Below are positions 50,569 to 59,421 of a DNA stretch of 64,000 nt, one piece after another (the stretch's first letter is position 1; each line of letters opens with the position of its first letter). The position numbers and the translations under genes were made by a program. The notes under the pieces were generated by a model, which was not told the DNA's origin, made no database searches, and saw only the letters and a list, made by a program, of their open reading frames with translations. The stretch comes from JAADHX01 sp964569385 (GTDB lineage: Bacteria > Actinomycetota > Acidimicrobiia > Acidimicrobiales > Poriferisodalaceae). The stretch is from contig CAZMUM010000020.1 in the NCBI GenBank assembly GCA_964569385.1, forward strand, positions 25,704 to 89,703, given 5' to 3'.

Positions 50569-51380
50569 TTCCGGTTCTGGGCGACGACGAACTGGTGGTC
50601 GTTTCGGAAACGATAGATACCACCGCGGTCGCGGCAGGAAAGGAGCGCTTCAAGTACTGCTTCTTTGACGATGGACGGATTGGTGTGACGCAGTGCAGGC
50701 ACTGCCGGACCGACGCTTGAAATTGCACGCCATGCCAGTTCGGCATCTGGCCATTCAATGGTCGACACCCGACTTCCTCGCTCGAACACGTCGAAGCCGG
50801 CGTCGGTCAACATCGTTTCTGCGACGCCCGGCGCAGCGATGTTGTTTAACGTCTTCATGCTTCCGAGGTGCTCGGCGGGGGCGTGGCGCGCAAATGCCTT
50901 GAAACAACCGCGAAGGTCGTTGGGCGTACCGTTTCCCCAGAAGCTGATGGCGATCTTGCCGCCGGGTTTGAGCACCCTTCGCGCTTCGACTAGTGCCGCC
51001 TCGCACCCGCCCCATATTCCGTTTATTGAGATGACGACGTTGAAGCTGTCGTTGGGCCACGGCAAGTCGAACATTGATCCGAGCTCGATATCGGCGTTGG
51101 GGTTTCGTTCGCGGGCGATATCGATCAACGATGAGGCCGCGTCGATACCTGCTGCCTTGGCGCCGGTAGCGGTCGCTAGGCGCAACGCTAGCCCGGATCC
51201 GCAGGCAACATCGAGCAGTCGTGTTTGCTGTGAGACCGCTGTCAACTCGAAGATGGCCAGGATCGCATCGAGCGCATAATGCTCATAAAGGCAAGCCCAG
51301 TCGGCGGCTGAATGGCCCCAGGCGTCGCCGGCTTCTTGCCAGTCGTGAGGTTTCTCGGTCTCGTTCTCGGTGTTGGTCAT
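50565..51380 (-). CDS. Class I SAM-dependent methyltransferase
   Basis: 271 residues from ATG 51380; a longer frame starting at 51434 would overlap the monooxygenase stop. Motif I TRLLDVACGSGLALRLA, motif II-like AAGIDAASSLIDIARERNP, LPWPNDSFNVVISINGIWGG and RRVLKPGGKIAISFWG (motif III/IV). Small-molecule type (Methyltransf_11/25). Ends DHQFVVAQNRK, and a near copy of this tail occurs at ~56530. It follows the monooxygenase by 10 bp in an OsmC-FMO-methyltransferase operon. Confidence 0.9.
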   Translation of the reverse strand: MTNTENETEKPHDWQEAGDAWGHSAADWACLYEHYALDAILAIFELTAVSQQTRLLDVACGSGLALRLATATGAKAAGIDAASSLIDIARERNPNADIELGSMFDLPWPNDSFNVVISINGIWGGCEAALVEARRVLKPGGKIAISFWGNGTPNDLRGCFKAFARHAPAEHLGSMKTLNNIAAPGVAETMLTDAGFDVFERGSRVSTIEWPDAELAWRAISSVGPAVPALRHTNPSIVKEAVLEALLSCRDRGGIYRFRNDHQFVVAQNRK

Positions 51381-51390
51381 TGGTGTCCAG

Positions 51391-52665
51391 TCAGGAGTGT
51401 GCTGTTGCGAGGTGGTGTTGGAGGTGGTTGCCAATTTCCTCGGAATCGTGTCCTGCTCCGTTGATGAAACTCGAGCGCCTTCGTCTTAGGACGTTAAGTC
51501 CGATGATGTAGAGCCCCGGTGAATCGTTGACGATGCCTCCGTCGTGGTGGACGCGACCCTTACGATCGATCACTGGCACATCGAGCCACGAGTAGTCGGG
51601 GCGATAGCCCGTAGCCCAAACGATGGTGCCGATTCCGGTTTCGATCAGATCCATGTCGAGACACGGCGTCGATGGGATTCTGGTCTGGTCGAATCGTTGC
51701 GGCGGATGAACGATGTCGAGGTCCGTCTCAGTTGCCCAGTCATCGAACCTTTGCAGCAGACGATTCATCTTGAGGTCGCCCATCAAACAGAGGTTGGCCA
51801 GTGATCCGGAGAACTGAGCCCGACCGTTGCTGATTCGCGCGAGCCGCCCGACCAACTTCACGCCGCGGGCGGTGAGGGCGTTCAGGTCGATTGAGCGCCG
51901 ATCGGGCGTGCCGATGAGCTGAGGCGATGGCAGGTTCCGCGCTCGAACGAGATCGTCGACGTCAGTGTGCCGTTCATCGGAAACACCAACGGCATCCATC
52001 CACCAGAAAACATCCAGCCCTCGATACAACCTCGGCATCCTCACGTGTTCGCCAACCGAAATCGTGACGTCTCGGCCTGAGCGCCGGATCTCATCTGCCA
52101 GTTGGACGCCGGTAGCCGATGCACCGACGACAAGAACGTTTCGGTCGTTGAGATGTTCCGGTGACTGGTACGTCATGGGCGTGACCATCTCGATCGACGC
52201 CGGTACCTCGGAAGCGATGCTTGGCACGTTGGCGATATTGGACCCGCCAGAGGCGATCACTACAGCCTCGCATCTCCAAATTCCTCTATCAGTCTGTACG
52301 ACATAACCAGACCCGTCGGCAGCTACACGGGTCACGGTTGTTGCAGGGTGCACAGGTGCCGAGACAGTTTCCGCGTAGGTGCTTATGAACTCGACAACCT
52401 GTGCCATCGTCATGAAGCCGTCAGGCTCATCGCTCTGGTAGCCCATCCCGGGTAGTTGACTCTGCCAGTTCGGCGTCAAGAGACGAAGCGACTCCCAACG
52501 TTCTGTGCGCCACGAGTTCGCTACCTCACCGCGTTCGAGAACGACATGGTCGATCGAACGTTCGGTGAGGCGGCGGCTCATGGCGAGCCCGGCGTGTCCG
52601 GCGCCGATGATGACGACCGGGATGTGCCTGACGGCCTCAGGCAAGGAAGTCTCGCTAACGTTCAC
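51391..52665 (-). CDS. Flavin-containing monooxygenase
   Basis: 424 residues from GTG 52665, 4 bp after the OsmC stop; the longer frame overlaps osmC. FAD site VVIIGAGHAGLAMSRRL, TPNWQSQLPGMGY, NADPH site VLVVGASATGVQLADEIRRSG and TIVWATGYRPDYSWLDVP near the C-terminus. Related to YUC/CzcO-type class B monooxygenases. Substrate unknown; co-transcription with an OsmC peroxidase-like protein and a methyltransferase suggests a small-molecule detoxification route (inference). Confidence 0.9.
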   Translation of the reverse strand: MNVSETSLPEAVRHIPVVIIGAGHAGLAMSRRLTERSIDHVVLERGEVANSWRTERWESLRLLTPNWQSQLPGMGYQSDEPDGFMTMAQVVEFISTYAETVSAPVHPATTVTRVAADGSGYVVQTDRGIWRCEAVVIASGGSNIANVPSIASEVPASIEMVTPMTYQSPEHLNDRNVLVVGASATGVQLADEIRRSGRDVTISVGEHVRMPRLYRGLDVFWWMDAVGVSDERHTDVDDLVRARNLPSPQLIGTPDRRSIDLNALTARGVKLVGRLARISNGRAQFSGSLANLCLMGDLKMNRLLQRFDDWATETDLDIVHPPQRFDQTRIPSTPCLDMDLIETGIGTIVWATGYRPDYSWLDVPVIDRKGRVHHDGGIVNDSPGLYIIGLNVLRRRRSSFINGAGHDSEEIGNHLQHHLATAHS

Positions 52666-52669
52666 AGGG

Positions 52670-53230
52670 TCAGGAGGTGCCGACGGTGACGTTGGTCGGG
52701 TTCGTGACCATGTCGTAGACAGCGGACCGCTTCTGCGACTGAGCCACCAGGGCCCGAAGATCTTCTGACGAAGCGTCAGCATCGATATCGAATGAGACCG
52801 TAATGTCGGAGAAGCCGTTGCGCACGTCGGGGTCGGCGCCGAGGATTCCGAGCACGTTCATCTTCCCCTCAATGGTCGCCGTGACCGACCGCAGTTGAAT
52901 GTCGCGGTGTTGAGCAACGGACGCCACGCCGGCAGTGAGGCAGCTGGCGAGCGAGGCGAGCAGGACTTCCGGCGGTGTCGCTCCGCGATCCTGAGCAGCG
53001 AAACATTCTGGGTGATCGGCGCCGAACGTGTAGGGAGTCTGGTGGTTGTGTTCCTGGCCGAGGCCCGAGAAGCCGTCGACGGTTGTCTCGCTATAGGTGC
53101 CCACGATCCACTTGCATTCGGCCCGCCACACGAACTCGGCGGCTTCGGGGGCTTGACTCAGAGCATCACGTGCCGCGAGCAAGGCTTCGGTGTTGACTCC
53201 GTTGTTGACCGGAGTACCAGTGATTGTCAT
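52670..53230 (-). CDS. OsmC-family protein
   Basis: 186 residues. Matches the OsmC/Ohr fold: DHPECFAAQDRGATPPEVLL (the strand normally reading ..GGxDxGPxPxELL), LASLASCLTAGVASVAQHRD with the resolving Cys, and FDIDADASSEDLRALVAQSQ, KRSAVYDMVTNPTNV. The peroxidatic Cys may be the one in PECFAAQD. Acts on organic peroxides or thiolated adducts. First gene of the operon, with AGAGAAGAG ahead of ATG. Confidence 0.9.
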   Translation of the reverse strand: MTITGTPVNNGVNTEALLAARDALSQAPEAAEFVWRAECKWIVGTYSETTVDGFSGLGQEHNHQTPYTFGADHPECFAAQDRGATPPEVLLASLASCLTAGVASVAQHRDIQLRSVTATIEGKMNVLGILGADPDVRNGFSDITVSFDIDADASSEDLRALVAQSQKRSAVYDMVTNPTNVTVGTS

Positions 53231-53309
53231 GTTTACGTCTCTTCTCTGTTTGGGTTGTTTGAAGCGCGCAGCCGCAGAGCCTGTGACCCGCGGTAATCAC
53301 GAACTCAAC

Positions 53310-53338
53310 GAGCACCAGGTTTCGGTTAGTTGTGGTGC
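53310..53338 (-). terminator. 7-bp stem hairpin after the BTAD regulator
   Basis: AGCACCA (53310-53316) pairs with TGGTGCT (53332-53338) over 15 nt. It lies about 95 bp downstream of the regulator's stop and upstream of the OsmC operon. No U tract; could equally be a regulatory structure in the OsmC leader. Confidence 0.35.
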
Positions 53339-53433
53339 TGTTCGTTCATGGACCAAATCGTGAACGATGCGCGTGTGCCGCGGCGTGTGCTGGTCTGAAC
53401 TAATTCGCTATCTGGCTCGGACCGGTCCCGGAC

Positions 53434-55140
53434 TTACAAGCCCGACAAGACTTCGCGAGCGAGATCAGCGTGATAGTCGAGTTGTTTGATGGCCGAATGG
53501 TGTAGAAGCTGCTGGCCTTTGGAGCGGGCGTGGTCCGTGTGGCCGTGACGGGTGGCCAAATCGATCTCCGGTTCCAAAACCCAAGCCTCAACCCACATCC
53601 ATGTGTCGGTAACGCGGGTGCACCGATCTACGGCATCTTTGAGCCATCGATAGGCAGTGGCCGAGTCGGCTTCGTGCTCGTAGGTCAAACCGATGCCACG
53701 TGCCGCGAGACCTTCCCAACATGGATCGGCCAGCTGGCAACAACTGGCAAACACCATTTCTAGATCGGCTCGAATACGCAAAGCGTCGCGGCCTTGGATG
53801 CGGTCGAGTTCTAGCAGGAAGATCTCAATAAGTGGTCGGAACGTGAGCCATTTCTCTTCAATCGCCAATGGGAGAGCCCGATCAAGCAGAGCCCGGGCCT
53901 CGTCGTAGCAGTGAAGGCTCATCAAAGCGCGGGCTGTGAAGGTCATCGCCCAGGAGCGGTCGCGTGGCGAGTCTGAGCGTTCGGCGAACTCGATGGACTG
54001 ATCGCCGACGAGAAGAGCGTCTTCATGGCGGCCCCAATCGGTGAGGTTGATGCACTTGAACGCCGAAATACTGCTTTGCAACTCGGGCAGATCAATGGCC
54101 GCAGCGTCGGCCCGTTCAAGGAATGCAGTCGCCGCGTTGCGTCGCCCGGCGAGAATTTCTACGTAGCCAAGTTCCATTAGGGCCATCGCCGCAGTCGCCG
54201 GGTCAGCCGCTCGAAATGCCGATTCCGCGGCGCTGTGGAGCGCCAGAGATCCCTCGTCGTCGAATCCGCGAATTCCATGGATCAATGCCGAACCTAGGGC
54301 GCCTTGGCACTTTCCGTAAAGTTGCTGGTCTTTGCTGGCTTCAGCATCAGCCACAGCGCGTCGAAGACACTCGATGCCTGCGTCGATGGCACCTGCATCG
54401 ACTGCGGTCTTGCCAGCTTCGAGCAATGTCAGAGCAGAGGACTTGGGCGAGACGCCCGGTGGACGGTTGACGGGTTGGGTTCGTAACGCCCCAAAGACGG
54501 CCCGGCTCGGTTCGGCTCCCAGCTCCGCCGCAAACAGCTCTTCACATGCCACAACTCGGTCCCTGGCTGCTTGGACATCGCCAGACACAACCAAAGATTT
54601 GACCAAAAGGACGTGGCCGCTTTCTTCTAACGGAGCACGGGCCACAAGTTCGCTGGCGTAAGAGGCCGCGAGCACTCCTTCGCCCATCGCAAGCGCGTGC
54701 ATGCTTGCGGTGTGAAGCGCCGCTTCAACCAGGCTCGACGCCCGCCAGCGTTCGACCGATAGCCAAACCTCGAACTCAGCGCTCCACGCTACGTCGATGC
54801 CTTCAAGGAGTTGACCGGGAATGTCTGCAAGGTCCACCTGAAGTTGATCCAAGCCCAAGACATCCACTCTGAGCGAGGGGCCAAGGTTAGCTTCAACGGG
54901 ATCGCTGCGGAAAGAATCGGGATCGCCTAGCGAGCGTCGAATCTGCGCAAGCGACCAGCGCAGCGCCCCCATTGGGTCGTCAGCGTTTGCAAACAATTCC
55001 TCGGCCAAACGTCGACGGGACACTGGGGTGTCGGTGAGCAGAACTCGGGCAATCAGACCCCACGTCTTCTTCCCGCGGACACCGATGGGCTCACCGTGGT
55101 CGTCGGTTATTGCTGGCGGCCCCAGTAGTTTCACGAGCAT
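53434..55140 (-). CDS. BTAD/SARP-type transcriptional regulator with TPR region
   Basis: 568 residues. OmpR-like winged helix at the N-terminus (VKLLGPPAITDDHGEPIGVR, KKTWGLIARVLLTDTPVSRR, WSLAQIRRSLGD), a BTAD helical domain (FEVWLSVERWRASSLVEAAL ... RVVACEELFAAELGAEPSRA), then about seven TPR-like helical hairpins to the end. No ATPase module. Such regulators control secondary metabolism or stress genes; the OsmC operon next to it is the obvious candidate target (inference). Upstream region 55141-55379 carries its promoter. Confidence 0.88.
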   Translation of the reverse strand: MLVKLLGPPAITDDHGEPIGVRGKKTWGLIARVLLTDTPVSRRRLAEELFANADDPMGALRWSLAQIRRSLGDPDSFRSDPVEANLGPSLRVDVLGLDQLQVDLADIPGQLLEGIDVAWSAEFEVWLSVERWRASSLVEAALHTASMHALAMGEGVLAASYASELVARAPLEESGHVLLVKSLVVSGDVQAARDRVVACEELFAAELGAEPSRAVFGALRTQPVNRPPGVSPKSSALTLLEAGKTAVDAGAIDAGIECLRRAVADAEASKDQQLYGKCQGALGSALIHGIRGFDDEGSLALHSAAESAFRAADPATAAMALMELGYVEILAGRRNAATAFLERADAAAIDLPELQSSISAFKCINLTDWGRHEDALLVGDQSIEFAERSDSPRDRSWAMTFTARALMSLHCYDEARALLDRALPLAIEEKWLTFRPLIEIFLLELDRIQGRDALRIRADLEMVFASCCQLADPCWEGLAARGIGLTYEHEADSATAYRWLKDAVDRCTRVTDTWMWVEAWVLEPEIDLATRHGHTDHARSKGQQLLHHSAIKQLDYHADLAREVLSGL

Positions 55141-55379
55141 CTAGTAACCCTAGTAGCGAAGCTGAACGCAAGCCGATACCGAGTTAAGTGCGCGAAAATT
55201 GACACAACTGTCGCTCCTGTGACTAGTGAGCGAGCAGATTGCCGGGAGGATTGTGATCGTCGGCCCGGGAACTCCAGGATACCGTCGAAACTGCCCTGAG
55301 TGGGGTGCGGCTCTTGCTCGTGCTGCTCGCGTGTCTCGCACCACTTTTCACAGTTTCTTTTAGTGTCTTCCGCTGTCTT
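55141..55379. other. Intergenic, divergent of the BTAD gene
   Basis: 239 bp, no convincing gene. It contains the BTAD promoter on one side and the broken 5' end of the cyclase fragment on the other. Confidence 0.4.
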
Positions 55380-55575
55380 GTGCTGATCGGCGACCTAGTG
55401 AACACCGCAGCGCGCATCGGGGGAACGACTAAGGACGCCCACTGCGACGTGCATAAGGCTGACGCGACTCGCGTGCGGCTGTCAGTCCAACCCGATGATC
55501 TTGTCGAACACGCCACGCTGCCGGTTCGTGGCCGGACCGAGTCGGATCGAGTGTGGTCTCTGAGGCGCGCAGAGT
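55380..55575 (+). pseudogene. C-terminal fragment of a class III nucleotide cyclase
   Basis: Reads VLIGDLVNTAARIGGTTKDA, HCDVHKADATRVRLSVQPDD and LVEHATLPVRGRTESDRVWS-L. This matches the end of adenylate/guanylate cyclases (GDxVNxAARL ... LPVRGRTEPVRVW). Everything upstream, including the metal Asp and substrate loop, is missing and replaced by unrelated sequence. The open frame running on to 55742 is not conserved. Confidence 0.7.
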
Positions 55576-55630
55576 CCGACAGAGATGAGTTGAAACAACC
55601 ACGAGTTAGTCGGGAACGCCCTTACTCCTT

Positions 55631-55930
55631 CTACAGGTCTGCACAGGTCTCGGATGCGACCAACACATCTGCGAGCAGGCCATTCGAGATATCGTCTTCG
55701 TTTTCAGCGGTCTCGAACGCGTCGAGATCAGCCAGTGAGTAGCTCGAGAGTTCATTTGCGAAGCATTCTGCGGCTTCTGTGGTTTCACCCTGGCCCTCGA
55801 ACCATTCGATCAACTCCGCTGTGCTTGAGCCACTGCTAGACCCGCATGCGCTGCCGATCAACGCGATTGCCGCCACCAGCGCTGTCCCGCGAATTGCGGT
55901 GATCTTGCGAATGCTCAGATCGTTCTTCAT
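55631..55930 (-). CDS. Small lipoprotein
   Basis: 99 residues from ATG 55930 (AAGGAAG upstream). Signal peptide ending in lipobox LIGSAC, then SSSGSS and an acidic domain of ~65 residues with two Cys (ECFANELSS and SETCADL) that could form a disulfide. Resembles short actinobacterial lipoproteins of unknown role. Confidence 0.75.
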   Translation of the reverse strand: MKNDLSIRKITAIRGTALVAAIALIGSACGSSSGSSTAELIEWFEGQGETTEAAECFANELSSYSLADLDAFETAENEDDISNGLLADVLVASETCADL

Positions 55931-56070
55931 CATGGTTTCTTCCTTGTGTCGGTCCTTGTGAAGAAACTCTGGCTGGTTGGGGTAACAGGTGAGTTAACGA
56001 GATTGTAAACACGCCATGCCTGACGGAGACAAAGAAAACTCCCCGCCGGTACAGCCCAGGTGTCAGTCCT

Positions 56071-56439
56071 CTACTCGATGCCGCGAGCTTCGTTGACTCG
56101 ACCAAAATAGAGTTTGGACACGTAGGCGAGTTCGCCATTTGGGAACGTGAATTTTCCGTTGAGGCCATTGAGCTCGCCCAGGTCGGCATCGACGGGAACC
56201 GACGCGAGCTCCTCGGAGATGTTTGACTTGACCTTGCCGGTGTCCTTTAACAGTTTCACCGACTGGTCGGTAATGACCAGCAGCCGAGGCTTGCCGAATA
56301 GCGCTCCCAGAAGACCGCCGGCGAGGAGGGCCGGGTGGCGACCGAACGTTACGATCGCCAACCGCACTTCCTCGGAGTCACCTATGAAGTCCTGAGACTT
56401 CTTTGTCAGCCGTTCGAGGCCTTTATCGATTAATCCCAT
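56071..56439 (-). CDS. Small PH-like (YokE-type) domain protein
   Basis: 122 residues. KPRLLVITDQSVKLLKDTG and VPVDADLGELNGLNGKFTFP look like the strands of a bacterial pleckstrin-homology-like domain that binds membranes or proteins. Residues ~36-50 (ALLAGGLLGALFGK) are hydrophobic. No enzyme motif. Separate from the lipoprotein by 140 bp holding that gene's promoter. Confidence 0.65.
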   Translation of the reverse strand: MGLIDKGLERLTKKSQDFIGDSEEVRLAIVTFGRHPALLAGGLLGALFGKPRLLVITDQSVKLLKDTGKVKSNISEELASVPVDADLGELNGLNGKFTFPNGELAYVSKLYFGRVNEARGIE

Positions 56440-56879
56440 GATTCCTTGTAACTTTCTCGGAGGTTGTCTGCGCTACTCAGGAGTGGATTGGAGCACAGAT
56501 CGGTCCAAGATGCCGACTTCGGTCAAGTCCCGTTCTGGGCGACTACGAACTGGTGGTCATTTCGAAGCGAGGACGCTGTCGAAGTACTCTTTCGCCGAAT
56601 CGACAAGGGAACGAGCAGGAAACAAAAAAGGCGTCAGATGCACCGATTTGTCCCGTGGCGACTGGGTGGTGGCTTAGGAAACGATCGGTAGCCGGACGGA
56701 ACAAGACACCGTTGTCGGTGGCCATGTTTGGGACTTCAGCCATTCGCGCTGGCCGTCCTGTTGTGCCAGGAATTTGGCTGGGTCACCGAGCCATCGTAGA
56801 TCGAGAGCTGGTTGTTGTAGCCCTCGTGCAATGGGCCAGCTCCATCGTTGGGCTTCTGCACAGGCGTAGGCTCCTCCGC
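56440..56879. other. 440-bp stretch with a methyltransferase-tail remnant
   Basis: No intact gene. Near 56530-56575 the minus strand reads RNDHQFVVAQNGT and a stop, almost the same as the end of the methyltransferase at 50565 (RNDHQFVVAQNRK), and the DNA matches over ~42 bases with few changes. Upstream coding of that remnant is scrambled. The right part (56740-56879) has open frames on both strands without known domains. Confidence 0.5.
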
Positions 56880-58469
56880 TTGAGCTGGATACGTCTGAAG
56901 AACATCTCCAAGTCCTACGAACGAGCCACGATCTTTAGGGAGATCCACTTCAAACTGACGTCGGGCGACAAGGTTGGGTTGATTGGCCAGAACGGTGTGG
57001 GCAAGACGACGCTCATCAAACTGATCCTCGGCGAGGAAGAGCCCGACGACGGAACGGTCGATATCACCGACGACGTTAAGATCGGCTACTTCTCACAGTT
57101 CTCCGAACTCGACAGCGAGACCACGATCCAGGCCGAACTCGTCGCGCTTTTCGGTGAGGTGCATGCTCTCCAAGCCGAGATGGAAGAGGTCGACGCAGGT
57201 TTCGTGGCGGGTCCTGACGAAGCCGAAATGACGCGGTTGGTCGAACGCCAGGCCGAATTGTTGGAAGCACAAGGGCGCGCTGGTTCGTGGACCTACGAGA
57301 ACGACATCGACACCGTGCTGACGAAGCTCGGGTTCTCTGATGAGCACCGGGAGTTGCCGATCAGGCAGCTTTCGGGCGGTTGGCGAAATCGTGCGGCTCT
57401 CGCCAAGGTCCTGCTCCAACAGCCCCGGGTCCTGCTGATGGACGAGCCAACGAACTACCTCGACATCGACGGGTTGCGCTGGTTGGAGGATTGGTTCCAG
57501 AAGTTCAGCGGCGCGCTCGTCGTCATCTCCCACGACCGCCAGTTCCTCGAAGCGGTCTGCAACCGGATCGTCGAGGTCGAAAACCGGCGGCTCTACGAAT
57601 ACGACGGCAGCTTCGCCAACTACGTGCAGAAGAAACAGCAGCGGATCAAGACCCTCGAGCGAGAGTTCGCCCACGAGGGCGAGCTGCTCGCGTACGAACA
57701 AGACGCGATCTCGAACCGCAAGGAACTGGCAAAGAACCCGAGCCCGGCGCTCCGGCGACGCCTGGCGAAGGTCAAAAAGAGTGGATCAACCCGCCCTGTC
57801 GATCGGATCGTGACCGACATATACAAAGGTCTCCACGTGAAAGACGAGCTTTGCGAAGTCACCGCACTCGGCATGGTCTTTGACGGGCGCAGCTTGTTCG
57901 AGGGGCTCAACTTCGATGTCCGCCGCGGCGACCGGATCGCGATCGTCGGTCCCAACGGTTGTGGCAAGACCACCTTGCTCTCAGCCCTCTCAGGAGCGCT
58001 ATCGCCAACGTCCAGCGGCGAGATCCGCTGGTCCAGCGGCACCAACTACGTCTCGTTCAACCAGCTGGTCGATGAGCTGGACCTTGACGACACCGTCGGC
58101 CACGCTGTTTCTGCCATGCCAGACAGCCTTGCTCTTCACGCGACCAAAAAGGCGGTCAATCGGTTCCTTGGCCTCTTCCAGTTCTCCGAGATGGCTCGTG
58201 CGACGAAAATCGGGCAGCTCTCGGGCGGTGAGGCCGCCCGCGTTGCGCTCGCCCAATGTCTCCTCTCGGGAGCGGCGGTCATCATTCTTGACGAGCCCAC
58301 GAATCACCTCGACATGCAGAGCACCCAGGTGATGGAACGGGCGTTGGCCCACTTTCCCGGCGCCGTTCTGGTCGTGAGTCATGATCGGTTCTTCATCGAC
58401 AAGGTTGCCAACCGGATCCTCCATTTCGATGGCGAGGGCGGCGTGAGTGAGCTGCAAGCTGGGGTGTGA
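56880..58469 (+). CDS. ABC-F family ATPase
   Basis: 529 residues if TTG 56880 (start MSWIRLKNISKSY) is used; the open frame continues upstream but without conservation. Two ABC modules: first Walker A GQNGVGKTTL, signature LSGGW, Walker B VLLMDEPTNYLD; linker with RRLAKVKKSGSTRP; second Walker A GPNGCGKTTL, signature LSGGEA, Walker B VIILDEPTNHLD. No membrane domain. ABC-F proteins bind the ribosome E site, either rescuing translation or giving antibiotic protection; housekeeping versus resistance role cannot be decided here. Confidence 0.92.
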   Translation: MSWIRLKNISKSYERATIFREIHFKLTSGDKVGLIGQNGVGKTTLIKLILGEEEPDDGTVDITDDVKIGYFSQFSELDSETTIQAELVALFGEVHALQAEMEEVDAGFVAGPDEAEMTRLVERQAELLEAQGRAGSWTYENDIDTVLTKLGFSDEHRELPIRQLSGGWRNRAALAKVLLQQPRVLLMDEPTNYLDIDGLRWLEDWFQKFSGALVVISHDRQFLEAVCNRIVEVENRRLYEYDGSFANYVQKKQQRIKTLEREFAHEGELLAYEQDAISNRKELAKNPSPALRRRLAKVKKSGSTRPVDRIVTDIYKGLHVKDELCEVTALGMVFDGRSLFEGLNFDVRRGDRIAIVGPNGCGKTTLLSALSGALSPTSSGEIRWSSGTNYVSFNQLVDELDLDDTVGHAVSAMPDSLALHATKKAVNRFLGLFQFSEMARATKIGQLSGGEAARVALAQCLLSGAAVIILDEPTNHLDMQSTQVMERALAHFPGAVLVVSHDRFFIDKVANRILHFDGEGGVSELQAGV

Positions 58470-58486
58470 CCGGTCTTGCCGATCGT

Positions 58487-58693
58487 TTACCCAGGTGGCG
58501 TGGGTGTTCTTCTGAACCGCGGTAATGCGCAGGTCATCGGAGATAGTGGTGACGGTGATTCCCAGCCGGGCAGCCACCACTCGCGGAGCGTCGTCGGGTC
58601 TGATCGTTGAAGGCTTACTTCCTCGAGAAGGCGCCACGCATCATCGGGTGTCAACGAGCTGTCGAAGGTTCGGCCGAGTGGTTTGTCAGTCAT
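58487..58693 (-). CDS. Unidentified small open frame, possibly a fragment
   Basis: 68 residues: MTDKPLGRTFDSSLTPDDAW, RLLEEVSLQRSDPTTLREWW, then a Ser/Pro-rich tail that looks out of frame. It starts 3 nt after another reading that ends VGFVTYPSVRNQS. The first ~45 residues look coding; the rest does not. May be part of the decayed locus to its right. Confidence 0.35.
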   Translation of the reverse strand: MTDKPLGRTFDSSLTPDDAWRLLEEVSLQRSDPTTLREWWLPGWESPSPLSPMTCALPRFRRTPTPPG

Positions 58694-58696
58694 GAT

Positions 58697-59000
58697 TGGT
58701 TTCTCACTGATGGGTAGGTGACGAAGCCGACGGTGTATTGCTCGCCGTCGGATTCGGCGTGACGCTCGACGAGCTGCCGCACCAGATCGAGGAACTCGTC
58801 GAGGAAGCCACCTCTGGCGTCGGCGTTCCCAAGCTTGGTGGTGGCCTGGGCCGACGCGCTGGCTATCGAATCGCCATCAAAGGCTGCCAGTCAAGCAACA
58901 CTGAGGCGTCGGCCTGCACCTCATCGCCGAAGCGAACCAACTGATCGATCGATACCTGGTCAGCGAGAGCTTGAGGGCGCGGTTCCGCGTCGCCCCAGAA
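58697..59000 (-). pseudogene. Decayed locus of unknown family
   Basis: Two minus-strand frames that look coding meet at a break near 58890: ALADQVSIDQLVRFGDEVQA, DASVLLDWQ in one, and AFDGDSIASASAQATTKLGN, ADARGGFLDEFLDLVRQLVE, QYTVGFVTYPSVRNQS in the other. No start codon in frame. I cannot name the family. Bases 59001-59112 hold nothing recognisable. Confidence 0.35.
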
Positions 59001-59112
59001 GTCCGAGACAGCGCGCAACGAGGCGAGGTTTCACCCTCTACTCCTCTAACCCTCCCAGCAGTCGACGCGAGCGCATCATTCAACTTGCCGCGAATCGCTC
59101 AGAGTTTCTGAG

Positions 59113-59421
59113 TCAACAGATCACTGCACAGATTTCGGCTAAATGGTCTGAGTCCACCTGGAACCAGGCCCATTTTCCGCGTTGTTCTCGTTGAAGGATG
59201 CCTGCTTGCACTAGCCGCGAGAGATGGTGGCTGACGGTTGCCTGCGTTTTGCCGACCAGAGAGGGGAAGTCGCAGGCACACGCTTCGCCTGAGGTGGCGA
59301 TGATGTTGACCAGCTTGAGGCGAACCGGATGTGCGAGAACTCTCAGGACCCTGGCTAACTCGTCGATGTCAGAATCGCTGAGGGTCGACAACAGCAGTTG
59401 GTCGCACTCAAGGAGTTTCAT
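59113..59421 (-). CDS. arsR: ArsR/SmtB-family repressor, arsenic type
   Basis: 102 residues. Winged helix with VLRVLAHPVRLKLVNIIATS, then GEACACDFPSLVGKTQATVS, HHLSRLVQAGILQREQRG. The Cys-Ala-Cys at the start of the recognition region is where classical ArsR binds As(III)/Sb(III). It overlaps the stop of the ArsI-like frame upstream (ATGA), so an arsI-arsR order is preserved even though the first gene is damaged. Confidence 0.85.
   Translation of the reverse strand: MKLLECDQLLLSTLSDSDIDELARVLRVLAHPVRLKLVNIIATSGEACACDFPSLVGKTQATVSHHLSRLVQAGILQREQRGKWAWFQVDSDHLAEICAVIC

Noticed and set aside
57999..58637. Minus-strand open frame under the ABC-F gene
   Set aside because: Mostly antisense to the second ABC module.
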